5,867 bases of DNA. Origin: Candidatus Sodaliphilus fimicaballi. Lineage in GTDB: Bacteria; Bacteroidota; Bacteroidia; Bacteroidales; Muribaculaceae. The position numbers were made by a program, and so were the translations under genes. Location of the stretch: positions 1-5,867 of the forward strand of contig JAGHTV010000512.1 in NCBI GenBank assembly GCA_018065165.1, given 5' to 3'. Positions 1-5,715 of this stretch are shown here, in pieces. Each line of letters opens with the position of its first letter. The stretch's first letter is position 1. Below the pieces are notes generated by a model. That model ran no database searches and was not told the DNA's origin. It saw nothing but the letters and a program-made list of their open reading frames with translations.

Positions 1-618
1 GTTCTCAAATGCCTTGCGAATGGCATCCTTGGTCTTGCGCACAGCAGCAGGCTTGTGAACTGCCTGACGGGTAACGTAGCAAGTACCGTCGAGCTCGGCC
101 AGCAGCGGAGTAATGCTCAGGGGGTAACCGTTGAGGTCGGCACGGCGGCCGTAGGGGCAGGTAGCGGTCTTCTGGCCCAGCAGGGTAGTAGGAGCCATCT
201 GGCCACCAGTCATGCCGTAGATAGCGTTGTTGATGAAGATGATGGCGATGTCCTCACCACGGTTACATGAGTGGATTGACTCGCAAGTACCAATAGCGGC
301 AAAGTCGCCGTCGCCCTGGTAAGTGAATACCAGTTTGTCGGGCATGAGTCGCTTAGTAGCAGTAGCCATTGCTGTAGCGCGGCCGTGAGCAGCCTCGAGC
401 CAGTCAATGTCGATATAGTTGTAGGCAAATACTGCACAGCCCACGGGCGATACGCCTATGGCCTTCTCAGTAAGTCCCATTTCTTCGATAACCTCAGCAA
501 CGAGTTTGTGTACCACACCATGACTGCAGCCGGGGCAGTAGTGCATGTGTGTATCGTTGAGTAACGACGGTTTCTTGTAAACCAGGTTCTCAGGGCGAAT
601 TATATCGTTCTTTTCCAT
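1..618 (-). CDS. 2-oxoacid:ferredoxin oxidoreductase, beta (TPP-binding) subunit, 3' end off window
   Basis: This is the thiamine-pyrophosphate-binding subunit of a CoA-acylating 2-oxoacid:ferredoxin oxidoreductase (KorB / VorA type), a cytoplasmic enzyme that decarboxylates a 2-oxoacid to acyl-CoA and passes electrons to ferredoxin. The frame starts at ATG 618-616 (MEKNDIIRPENLVYKK) and stays open for 206 codons to the window edge, so the C-terminus is missing. Visible family motifs are HYCPGCSHG (about residues 26-34), GVSPVGC (55-61), the HGRA segment (78-81), and the TPP/Mg motif GDGD at 102-105 followed by FINNAIYGMTGGQ (128-140). It lies 11 bp downstream of the alpha gene, so the two are surely co-transcribed. 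The substrate (2-oxoglutarate or branched-chain 2-oxoacids) cannot be decided by eye. No Shine-Dalgarno is evident, as is usual in Bacteroidetes. Confidence 0.95.
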   Translation of the reverse strand, partial: MEKNDIIRPENLVYKKPSLLNDTHMHYCPGCSHGVVHKLVAEVIEEMGLTEKAIGVSPVGCAVFAYNYIDIDWLEAAHGRATAMATATKRLMPDKLVFTYQGDGDFAAIGTCESIHSCNRGEDIAIIFINNAIYGMTGGQMAPTTLLGQKTATCPYGRRADLNGYPLSITPLLAELDGTCYVTRQAVHKPAAVRKTKDAIRKAFEN

Positions 619-629
619 AATGCAACGGC

Positions 630-1712
630 TTATTTAATGAGTTTATCTTTGAGTGCGTTGAGAACTTCCTCAGGAGTGGGTACGTTACCACCCATGCGGC
701 CAAAGTGCTCAACGGGCACCTTGCATTCTACTGCGAGTTTCACATCCTCGATCATCTGGCCTGCCGAGAGCTCGGGTACGAGGATACCCTTAACGCCTGC
801 GGCTGCCTGTGCAACTTCCTTGTAGGGGAAGGGCCACAGTGTGATGGGACGCAACAGACCCACCTTTATGCCCTCTTGAGCAGCGAGCTCCATAGTCTTC
901 ATGGCGATGCGTGCCATGCTGCCAAAGGCAACAATCAGGTAGTCGCAGCCCTCGGTGTCAACAGTCTCGTAGCGTACTTCGGCTGCTTCAATCTTGCGGT
1001 ATGTAGCCTGGAAGCGCAGGTTGTTGGCCTCCATCTTGTCGTCGTCGAGCTCGAGCGAAGTGATGATGTTCTTGGGACGCATGCCTGTGCGGCCTGTAAC
1101 AGCCCAGGGACACTGCTTCTCAACTTCTTCCTGAGTGCGGCGCGGGCGTTGCTCAGGCAGCACTACCTTCTCCATCATCTGGCCAATGAGACCGTCGGCA
1201 AGAATCATCGATACGCAACGATACTTGAATGCCAGGTCCCAACCCAGACCCACGAAGTCGGCCATCTCCTGTACGCTGGCAGGAGCGAGCACGATGCAGT
1301 GGTAGTCGCCATGACCGCCACCCTTGCATGCCTGGAAGTAGTCGGCCTGTGAGGGGTGAATAGTACCCAAGCCGGGGCCACCACGCATCACGTTGATAAC
1401 CAGTGCGGGCACCTCGCAGGCAGCCATGTAGGTCATGCCCTCTTGCATGAGGCTGAAACCGGGGCTCGATGTTGATGTGAGCACAGCCTTGCCACACGAT
1501 GCACCGGCATATACCATGTTGATGGCAGCAACCTCACTCTCGGCCTGCAACACTACCATACCAGTGGTTTCCCACGGCATTTCTTCCTCGAGTTTCTCAA
1601 GGACTTCGCTTTGAGGGGTGATGGGATAGCCAAAGTAGCCGTCGGCACCATAGCGTATTGCCGCCATTGCCAGAGCCTCATTACCCTTCATTAATGTTAC
1701 TTTATCATTCAT
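630..1712 (-). CDS. vorB: 2-oxoacid:ferredoxin oxidoreductase, alpha subunit (VorB/KorA type)
   Basis: This is the alpha subunit of the same oxidoreductase. It contributes the pyrimidine-binding domain and the transketolase C-terminal-like domain, and pairs with the beta subunit to form the active site. From ATG 1712 the protein is 360 aa, the normal family length. I chose this start because MNDKVTLMKGNEA matches how the family begins; an in-frame ATG at 1754 would add 14 residues of unconvincing sequence (MRQTSINPLK...). Motifs: GYPITPQSE at 28-36, QAESEVAAINM at 56-66 with the conserved glutamates, TSTSSPGFSLM at 79-89, MRGGPGLGT near 109-117, and LLRPITLWPFP at 287-297 in the C-terminal domain. 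Bacteroidales annotations usually call this protein 3-methyl-2-oxobutanoate dehydrogenase subunit VorB, but similar proteins act on 2-oxoglutarate, so the symbol is provisional. It sits 45 bp after the ferredoxin gene and 11 bp before the beta gene. Confidence 0.95.
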   Translation of the reverse strand: MNDKVTLMKGNEALAMAAIRYGADGYFGYPITPQSEVLEKLEEEMPWETTGMVVLQAESEVAAINMVYAGASCGKAVLTSTSSPGFSLMQEGMTYMAACEVPALVINVMRGGPGLGTIHPSQADYFQACKGGGHGDYHCIVLAPASVQEMADFVGLGWDLAFKYRCVSMILADGLIGQMMEKVVLPEQRPRRTQEEVEKQCPWAVTGRTGMRPKNIITSLELDDDKMEANNLRFQATYRKIEAAEVRYETVDTEGCDYLIVAFGSMARIAMKTMELAAQEGIKVGLLRPITLWPFPYKEVAQAAAGVKGILVPELSAGQMIEDVKLAVECKVPVEHFGRMGGNVPTPEEVLNALKDKLIK

Positions 1713-1757
1713 TTTTGAAATAGTTTTAAGGGGGTTGATACTAGTTTGCCGCAACGA

Positions 1758-1988
1758 TTATTTCTCGATCACGCGATAAACTTCGATGCACGCGTCGGGA
1801 CAAACCAGCGAGCAACTTTGACATCCTATGCAGTTATCGGGCTGAGCCATATAGGCAAAGTGGTAACCGCGGTTATTCACCTCTTTTTTTTGCAAGTCAA
1901 GCACCTTGCTGGGGCAGGCAACCACACACAGGTTGCAACCCTTGCAGCGGTCGGTGTTGACTGTTACTGCACCTCTTACTTTAGCCAT
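1758..1988 (-). CDS. 2x[4Fe-4S] ferredoxin-type delta subunit of 2-oxoacid:ferredoxin oxidoreductase
   Basis: This 76-aa protein has two complete iron-sulfur motifs: C15-x2-C18-x2-C21-x3-C25-P and C53-x2-C56-x2-C59-x3-C63-P. This is the classic bacterial two-cluster ferredoxin pattern. One extra cysteine, C67, lies outside the motifs. As the delta subunit (KorD/VorD type) it should carry electrons from the TPP site of the alpha/beta pair to free ferredoxin. The order delta-alpha-beta with short gaps (45 bp to alpha) is the expected Bacteroidales arrangement, which argues for a dedicated subunit rather than a free ferredoxin. The start ATG at 1988 gives MAKVRGAVTVNTDRCKGC, a normal beginning for these subunits. 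It follows the PH-domain gene by 33 bp and is probably on the same transcript. Confidence 0.94.
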   Translation of the reverse strand: MAKVRGAVTVNTDRCKGCNLCVVACPSKVLDLQKKEVNNRGYHFAYMAQPDNCIGCQSCSLVCPDACIEVYRVIEK

Positions 1989-2021
1989 AGTTATGATGTT
2001 TTATTGGGTTTACTTGATTGT

Positions 2022-2360
2022 TTACTGTATTGAGCGTATCTGGCGTTGCAGTTCAAACGGATGCTTGATGTAGTTCATCGTCATAGATCCGGCACCAGTG
2101 CCTGCCAGATATACGCGTCCGTAGCCAAAGATGCGACCCATCAAGGTCTCCTTAACGTCGATAGTTTCAATCTTGCCCACCACCATCTCGTGAGTAGTGC
2201 GGCGCAGCAGGCCGTGGCGATAGTAGAATCGCTTGTTGCTCAAGAATATTGTGGTCGTACAGTTTCTTATCAGTCGAGACAGGTCAAGATAAGCTATCCA
2301 TGACAGTTTGGGACGGTATGTAATGGTTTCGCCTTCGGCTAATATTTTGTTGATATTCAT
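2022..2360 (-). CDS. small bacterial PH-domain (bPH2-like) protein, apparently without membrane segment
   Basis: This 112-aa protein resembles the bacterial PH-like family bPH_2 (PF03703/YdbS-like). The family signature runs from about residue 35 to 105: TTTIFLSNKRFYYRHGLL, then RRTTHEMVVGKIETIDVKE, MGRIFGYG, VYLAGTGAG, and a C-terminal IKHPFELQRQI. The N-terminal GETITYRPKLSWIAYL also matches the usual start of such proteins. In relatives I know, one or two hydrophobic helices sit between that start and the T-NKR strand. Here only about 12 polar residues (DLSRLIRNCTTT) fill the place, so the protein looks soluble or only peripherally membrane-bound. It is the first gene after a good promoter and 33 bp upstream of the ferredoxin subunit, so it is probably co-transcribed with the oxidoreductase. 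Its function is unknown; the operon position may be incidental. Confidence 0.85.
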   Translation of the reverse strand: MNINKILAEGETITYRPKLSWIAYLDLSRLIRNCTTTIFLSNKRFYYRHGLLRRTTHEMVVGKIETIDVKETLMGRIFGYGRVYLAGTGAGSMTMNYIKHPFELQRQIRSIQ

Positions 2361-2391
2361 GCCTTAAAAATATTTTATTTTTATCTAGTCA

Positions 2392-2423
2392 CAAAGATAA
2401 TATTAATTACTGAATTCCTCAAA
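2392..2423 (-). promoter_or_regulatory. Bacteroidetes-type promoter for the PH-domain/oxidoreductase operon
   Basis: Read on the minus strand, TTTG (2423-2420) is followed after 20 bp by TATCTTTG (2399-2392). This fits the Bacteroidetes housekeeping consensus, a -33 TTTG element and a -7 TAnnTTTG element about 19-20 bp apart. Transcription would begin near 2385 and leave a leader of roughly 25 nt before ATG 2360. No other convincing promoter lies between the genes downstream, so this one probably serves the whole PH-delta-alpha-beta operon. Confidence 0.75.
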
Positions 2424-2457
2424 CTTTTTAGCAAAGTTTAATCAATTATTGTAGTTC

Positions 2458-2500
2458 AAAAAAAGAAAGTATTGCATCCGTCAATTCAGGATGCAATACT
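2458..2500 (-). terminator. intrinsic terminator after the serpin gene
   Basis: A perfect 12-bp inverted repeat has AGTATTGCATCC (2468-2479) paired with GGATGCAATACT (2489-2500) around a 9-nt loop. In the minus-strand transcript the hairpin is followed by TTC and then seven T residues (2464-2458). This is a textbook intrinsic terminator for the serpin gene, whose stop codon is about 35 bp upstream. The T-run is only on the minus-strand exit side, so it acts in that direction. It separates the serpin unit from the operon promoter that starts about 35 bp further on. Confidence 0.9.
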
Positions 2501-2534
2501 ATGAGTAAGTGGGAAATAAATAGAAAATTGCGAC

Positions 2535-3803
2535 CTACATCTTTTCGATTTTTCCTGATAAAATGTTCAAACCTCCAGCCGCAGAAATATGGTATATAAA
2601 TGGTTTGTTATAAATAAAATCACCTTTTGGATAGTTTGTTCCCATCCAGTCAAACCACTGACAAGTATCACCAATTCTGAGATGAAGAATACCTTCCAAC
2701 TTGTTATCGGATATATTAATGTTGAAATTGTGCTTAATATCAACGATTTGAGCATTTTGTTTGAGAATTCTATCTAATTTAATACCATTTGAATCGAATA
2801 AGAAATTCAGTCCCATAGCCTTTAATGTTTCAACCATAGAAACTTCGCTTTCAATTTTAATTACAGGAATTTGAATATTGAAAACCTCACCATACATGCT
2901 ATATGTATTACCCCAAGAGGTAAGGTCTAGCAAGTCTTCTAATTCCGTTCCTTCATTAGGTATCAAAAATGTCATACCATACCACATCCATCCTAATAAA
3001 CCACATAATACTTTGTATTTCTGTGTATCAGCTACGTAAACGTAAGCATTATCTTTGCTTTCGCGATTGATGTCGTGCATACCATTCATCATTTCGACGG
3101 TTGTTGTGGTGTTGTCATAATTGTAAAATGTTTCTTGTGTGTTTTTCTCTATTTCTCCGCAATCATAAACCTGAGCATTAAGATTGTAAGTTGTATTAAA
3201 TGTTAAGCCGTTTACGTCGTTACTAAATTTTGTGTTACTTAAAAAACGGTTTTTCAAGAAAAGACTAAAATTAGGACAAATTTCTTGGGCAAATTTACTA
3301 TTTATTGTGACTAAGTTGTTGAGTACCGCTTCTGTATAATAGGGGTCTGCTTCGTATAACAATTTCACTGCATGAGAGAAATAATTGTTAATATCTTCAG
3401 TTGTGAAATTTTCTAAAGCCATCGTTTTCTTTATGCCTGAAATAATGTTTTCATCGGCTGTGGAGTTTAATATTGCAACAAGAGTTAACTCGGTAAGGAA
3501 TGGAGAAATTACACAATTTTCATGTCCTGCAAGTTTGCATGCTTCGACAAAAAGATTAGTTTCAAATTTTATAAGTTGATTAATAATTTTGCTCTCTTCG
3601 TCTGTCCAAAAGTTGGTGGGAGGAAATTTACAAGGTTCTTGGGGTGGATTTATAGAAATGGGGGTGCCTGGGTCTAAAGTACCATAATAATCAATAGCAG
3701 GTTCGTCATTAGCCGTAGGTTCGTCATTACAAGATATAAAAGATATACCCAAAATAAGTAAGCAGATAAAAAAGCATGCCCTTATAAAACTAGTTTTTTT
3801 CAT
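2535..3803 (-). CDS. serpin-family lipoprotein, probably non-inhibitory (degenerate hinge)
   Basis: This 422-aa secreted protein has a lipoprotein signal peptide: MKKTSF, a hydrophobic core at 9-23, then FISC with C25 as the lipidated residue. The acidic NDEP just after C25 resembles Bacteroidetes surface-export signals. Serpin landmarks follow in order: NCVISPF (96-102), TVEMMNG (235-241), MTFLIPNEGTELEDL (277-291), FNIQIPVIKIESE (308-320), LKAMGL (327-332) and the C-terminal NKPFIYHIS (399-407) with LNILSGKI (412-419). The hinge before the reactive loop, normally EEGTEAAAAT-like, is replaced by SDNKLEGILHLRIGD (365-379). The IN-x-W-V-x3-T-x-G-K-I segment around helix F, expected between about 170 and 200, is not found. 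Protease inhibition by the usual trapping mechanism is therefore doubtful; a binding or structural role is possible. The gene is AT-rich compared with its neighbours, stands alone, and has its own promoter and terminator. The serpin fold is fairly sure; the function is not. Confidence 0.85.
   Translation of the reverse strand: MKKTSFIRACFFICLLILGISFISCNDEPTANDEPAIDYYGTLDPGTPISINPPQEPCKFPPTNFWTDEESKIINQLIKFETNLFVEACKLAGHENCVISPFLTELTLVAILNSTADENIISGIKKTMALENFTTEDINNYFSHAVKLLYEADPYYTEAVLNNLVTINSKFAQEICPNFSLFLKNRFLSNTKFSNDVNGLTFNTTYNLNAQVYDCGEIEKNTQETFYNYDNTTTTVEMMNGMHDINRESKDNAYVYVADTQKYKVLCGLLGWMWYGMTFLIPNEGTELEDLLDLTSWGNTYSMYGEVFNIQIPVIKIESEVSMVETLKAMGLNFLFDSNGIKLDRILKQNAQIVDIKHNFNINISDNKLEGILHLRIGDTCQWFDWMGTNYPKGDFIYNKPFIYHISAAGGLNILSGKIEKM
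3699..3729. repeat. 13-bp direct repeat encoding duplicated NDEP in the serpin N-terminus
   Basis: AGGTTCGTCATTA occurs at 3699-3711 and again at 3717-3729, with an 18-bp period. On the minus strand it encodes NDEPTANDEPA, directly after the lipidated cysteine of the serpin. The duplication keeps the frame and lengthens the acidic tether next to the lipid anchor. It probably arose by slipped-strand copying. Confidence 0.8.
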
Positions 3804-3830
3804 AATGTCGTTTTAAGATTTGATATTATG

Positions 3831-3861
3831 CAAAATTAAAAAAAACAAATGATTTAACAAA
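3831..3861 (-). promoter_or_regulatory. Bacteroidetes-type promoter of the serpin gene
   Basis: On the minus strand, TTTG (3861-3858) is followed after 19 bp by TAATTTTG (3838-3831), matching the Bacteroidetes -33 TTTG / -7 TAnnTTTG pattern. The expected transcription start is near 3825, about 20 nt before ATG 3803. This indicates that the serpin is transcribed alone and not from the genes to its right. Confidence 0.7.
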
Positions 3862-4033
3862 CTGTTATTGTGTTTTTTTTTGAAAAATATGACGACTTTT
3901 GGAAGTCCCAGAAACCCCAGAATTTCCGGGAGGGCTAGGGTGGCCCCAAGAAAAACGCGATGGAGCAAACGTCTCTTACCCCTTTAAACTTTAAACGGTT
4001 AACCTATTAACCTGTTAACCCATTAACCCCTTA
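3862..4033. other. non-coding gap between the small gene at 4034 and the serpin promoter
   Basis: I see no protein-like frame in this 172-bp stretch. It holds an A/T-rich part near 3871-3900, a GC-rich patch (about 3901-3955) with CCCAGAA twice, and a TTAACC-type repeat at its right end. I could not find a hairpin followed by a T-run, so the terminator for the DUF2207 unit is not evident, unless the repeat region itself serves that purpose. Confidence 0.6.
3984..4030. repeat. 8-bp tandem repeat TTAACCNN (four clear units plus two decayed)
   Basis: Four consecutive 8-bp units lie at 3999-4006 (TTAACCTA), 4007-4014 (TTAACCTG), 4015-4022 (TTAACCCA) and 4023-4030 (TTAACCCC). Two related units, TTAAACT and TTAAACGG, precede them from 3984. 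The array contains the palindrome GGTTAACC (3997-4004) and a GTTAAC (4014-4019). It begins 3 bp beyond the stop codon of the small gene that ends at 4034. Its role is unknown; it could help end transcription or bind a protein, or be a simple repeat. Confidence 0.75.
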
Positions 4034-4261
4034 TCACTCAAAATAAACGCGAGCATAGGAGCCGGTGTCACGCATGCGTTTGCCGTAGAAATCGGGTTCG
4101 TCAACTACCTCAATGTCAGTGGCTCCCTGGAAACTCTCGTCAATCATGTCGCGCATCTCGTCAAACTTGGCCTGTGCCTCGTCTTGCGACGTGAACCTAA
4201 AGGTGTCGCTGCCGCTGGCTCCGCTGCTATTGTCCTGTGGGTAATACTGGCGAGTTACCAG
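4034..4261 (-). CDS. small acidic hypothetical protein with no ATG start (75 aa if CTG 4261 is used)
   Basis: A frame ending at TGA 4034-4036 encodes a convincing protein: a Ser/Gly linker (NSSGASGSD), then FRFTSQDEAQAKFDEMRDMIDE and DIEVVDEPDFYGKRMRDTGSYARVYFE. Codon use resembles that of the DUF2207 gene. The frame is open back to a TAA near 4380 but holds no ATG before M36 (4156-4154), which would cut the domain. The best-placed start is CTG at 4261-4259, overlapping the DUF2207 stop (CTGGTAA) and giving (M)VTRQYYPQDN. A -1 frameshift extension of the DUF2207 protein, or loss of an original ATG, are alternatives. I recognise no family. The end of the DUF2207 protein (GGGGSW) is typical of that family, which favours a separate, translationally coupled gene. 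The start coordinate is uncertain; the coding nature is more secure. Confidence 0.5.
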   Translation of the reverse strand: MVTRQYYPQDNSSGASGSDTFRFTSQDEAQAKFDEMRDMIDESFQGATDIEVVDEPDFYGKRMRDTGSYARVYFE

Positions 4262-5715
4262 CTGCCGCCACCGCCACTTGCTCCTCCGGTGCTCGAGCGA
4301 TGAGGCCTGCTGCGGCCACTGTAGTCGCTCAGGTATGATGAGCGTGACAAGACTCCGCGCTTCTCCTTGTTGGTTTCTTTAACGCTTTCGTGAATCTCAT
4401 TCAACTGTTGCAACAGTCGTTCATACTCGCGAGGGTCGTATGGGATAGAGTTGCTTTTTTCTATGGTCGCAATATCAATGTCCTTGAACAGTTTTTTCCA
4501 CTTGTTGGTAAGCCCAAATACCATGGCGTAGGGTAGCACGCTGAAGAAGTAGTGCGGGTCTTCGTCGCACAGCATGTTGATGCGGCTAATCTCGGCAGTA
4601 TTGAGGAAGTCGCGGAATCCCTGCAGGCGGCCGCATAGTGCGGTGCGGTAGGGGGTGTCGTGCTCCAGTCGACCTGTGAGCTCTACCGAAATGTAGGTGG
4701 CGAGAATCATCACTACGAAGAACCACAGGGGCAGTATGTTCTCGGCATCGTCGCCGTTGATTCCCAACAGCAATAAGAAATTGACGAAGAATAGTAAGCC
4801 GCGACCCACAAACTTGACAATCATGCGCTTGCGAGTGCGGAAACAGTCCTCGGCACAGTCGCTCAGTCGCAGGATGTAGGCTACAGCGCCAGGCAATGTC
4901 CATGATAGCAGGGTAACAAAGATGGTACTGAATTGCCATGCCTCAAAGCAGCTGTTGCTTGCTATGGCCAGAGTACTTGACAGGAGCGAGGCTCCCATGA
5001 GCAATATGTGCGCAGGGCTAATATCGCGCAGCTTGCGCTTGCCACTAAAGTGGGACTGGAGAGCTTGTGCTGCCGCTTCAATCTTATCGGGATGCTGTCC
5101 CAGCCTGCTCATGCGCTGGCGTTCTGCGCCGTCGGGGAAGAGCATCTCCATGATGCGATGATGATACTCGGGAGCATCGGCAGGCAGGTTTTTTTGTGTC
5201 TTGAGCAGCACGATGTCGGTCTTGCCGTCTTTGCCCATAGTCTCCTCGCGCAGGGTGATATATCCACGTTGAGCCAGCCAGGGAATGAGTGCCGTGAGGT
5301 CGATTGTGTCGGCAAAGCCGTCGATAATCGTGCCCACCTCCGATGGCGTGATATCCTCGGGCGGATACAGCTCAACGGTCTTTACAATGTGTGGTTTGCG
5401 AGATGTCAGTTCAAAGATGATGAGCGCCAGCGAGCACAATATTGCCAGTACGGCAAATACTCGCGGCACGATGGGCGATGCCGTTTCATAGGCACATCCC
5501 CAGTAGCCCTCGGGCAGGTCGGCATAGAGCGTGAGTTCCTGCTCGGGGAGCAGTTTATACACGGTGCCGCTAATGCGAGTGGGAGTGATGACGAGGTTTT
5601 CGACCTTGGCTTCCTTCTTGTCGTCGAGCGGACCTACGTAAACCTTGGTGCGTTTGGCAATGTCCTCGGGGAGCGGTTTCTCAAAACTGATGTCAAAGCT
5701 GCATGTGTCAACCAC
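4255..5715 (-). CDS. DUF2207-family membrane protein (downstream part of an interrupted gene)
   Basis: This is the main open stretch, 486 codons from a GTG at 5715. It resembles DUF2207 membrane proteins (PF09972), whose function is poorly known and which often accompany LemA. The first 75 residues are the end of the extracytoplasmic beta domain (ISFEKPLPEDI, then ISGTVYKLLPEQELTLYADLPEGYWG). A membrane helix at about 85-104 follows. Then comes the cytoplasmic signature PPEDITPSEVG (118-128) with WLAQRGYITLRE (146-157), four more hydrophobic segments (about 235-253, 262-282, 303-320, 326-345), GRLQGFRDFLNTAE (362-375), DPHYFFSVLPYAMVFGL near 386-402, and a Ser/Gly tail ending GGGGSW. The GTG is only a formal start: family-like sequence continues in the same frame upstream until a TAA at 5788-5790 and beyond it. 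A product starting here would lack its signal peptide and most of the outer domain, so it is probably not functional as drawn. Confidence 0.8.
   Translation of the reverse strand: MVDTCSFDISFEKPLPEDIAKRTKVYVGPLDDKKEAKVENLVITPTRISGTVYKLLPEQELTLYADLPEGYWGCAYETASPIVPRVFAVLAILCSLALIIFELTSRKPHIVKTVELYPPEDITPSEVGTIIDGFADTIDLTALIPWLAQRGYITLREETMGKDGKTDIVLLKTQKNLPADAPEYHHRIMEMLFPDGAERQRMSRLGQHPDKIEAAAQALQSHFSGKRKLRDISPAHILLMGASLLSSTLAIASNSCFEAWQFSTIFVTLLSWTLPGAVAYILRLSDCAEDCFRTRKRMIVKFVGRGLLFFVNFLLLLGINGDDAENILPLWFFVVMILATYISVELTGRLEHDTPYRTALCGRLQGFRDFLNTAEISRINMLCDEDPHYFFSVLPYAMVFGLTNKWKKLFKDIDIATIEKSNSIPYDPREYERLLQQLNEIHESVKETNKEKRGVLSRSSYLSDYSGRSRPHRSSTGGASGGGGSW

Noticed and set aside
705..1352. 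Long plus-strand open frame (215 codons) opposite the alpha subunit gene
   Set aside because: It lies wholly opposite a well-supported conserved gene, its translation is rich in Cys/His/Leu with no family motif, and it is explained by the codon bias of the real gene.
1713..1754. Upstream ATG at 1754 as the start of the alpha subunit
   Set aside because: It would add 14 residues unlike the family's N-terminus and nearly touch the ferredoxin stop codon; MNDKVTLMKGNEA at 1712 fits known family starts.
2468..2500. Hairpin as a terminator for plus-strand transcription as well
   Set aside because: On the plus strand the stem is followed by ATGAGTAAGTGGG with no T-run, and there is no plus-strand gene to terminate.
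3984..4030. TTAACC repeats as a CRISPR array
   Set aside because: Units are 8 bp with no spacers and there are no cas genes; it is a short tandem repeat.
4586..4939. 117-codon minus-strand frame inside the DUF2207 gene
   Set aside because: It overlaps the DUF2207 coding frame throughout and its translation (many Arg, His, Cys) is typical of an out-of-frame reading.
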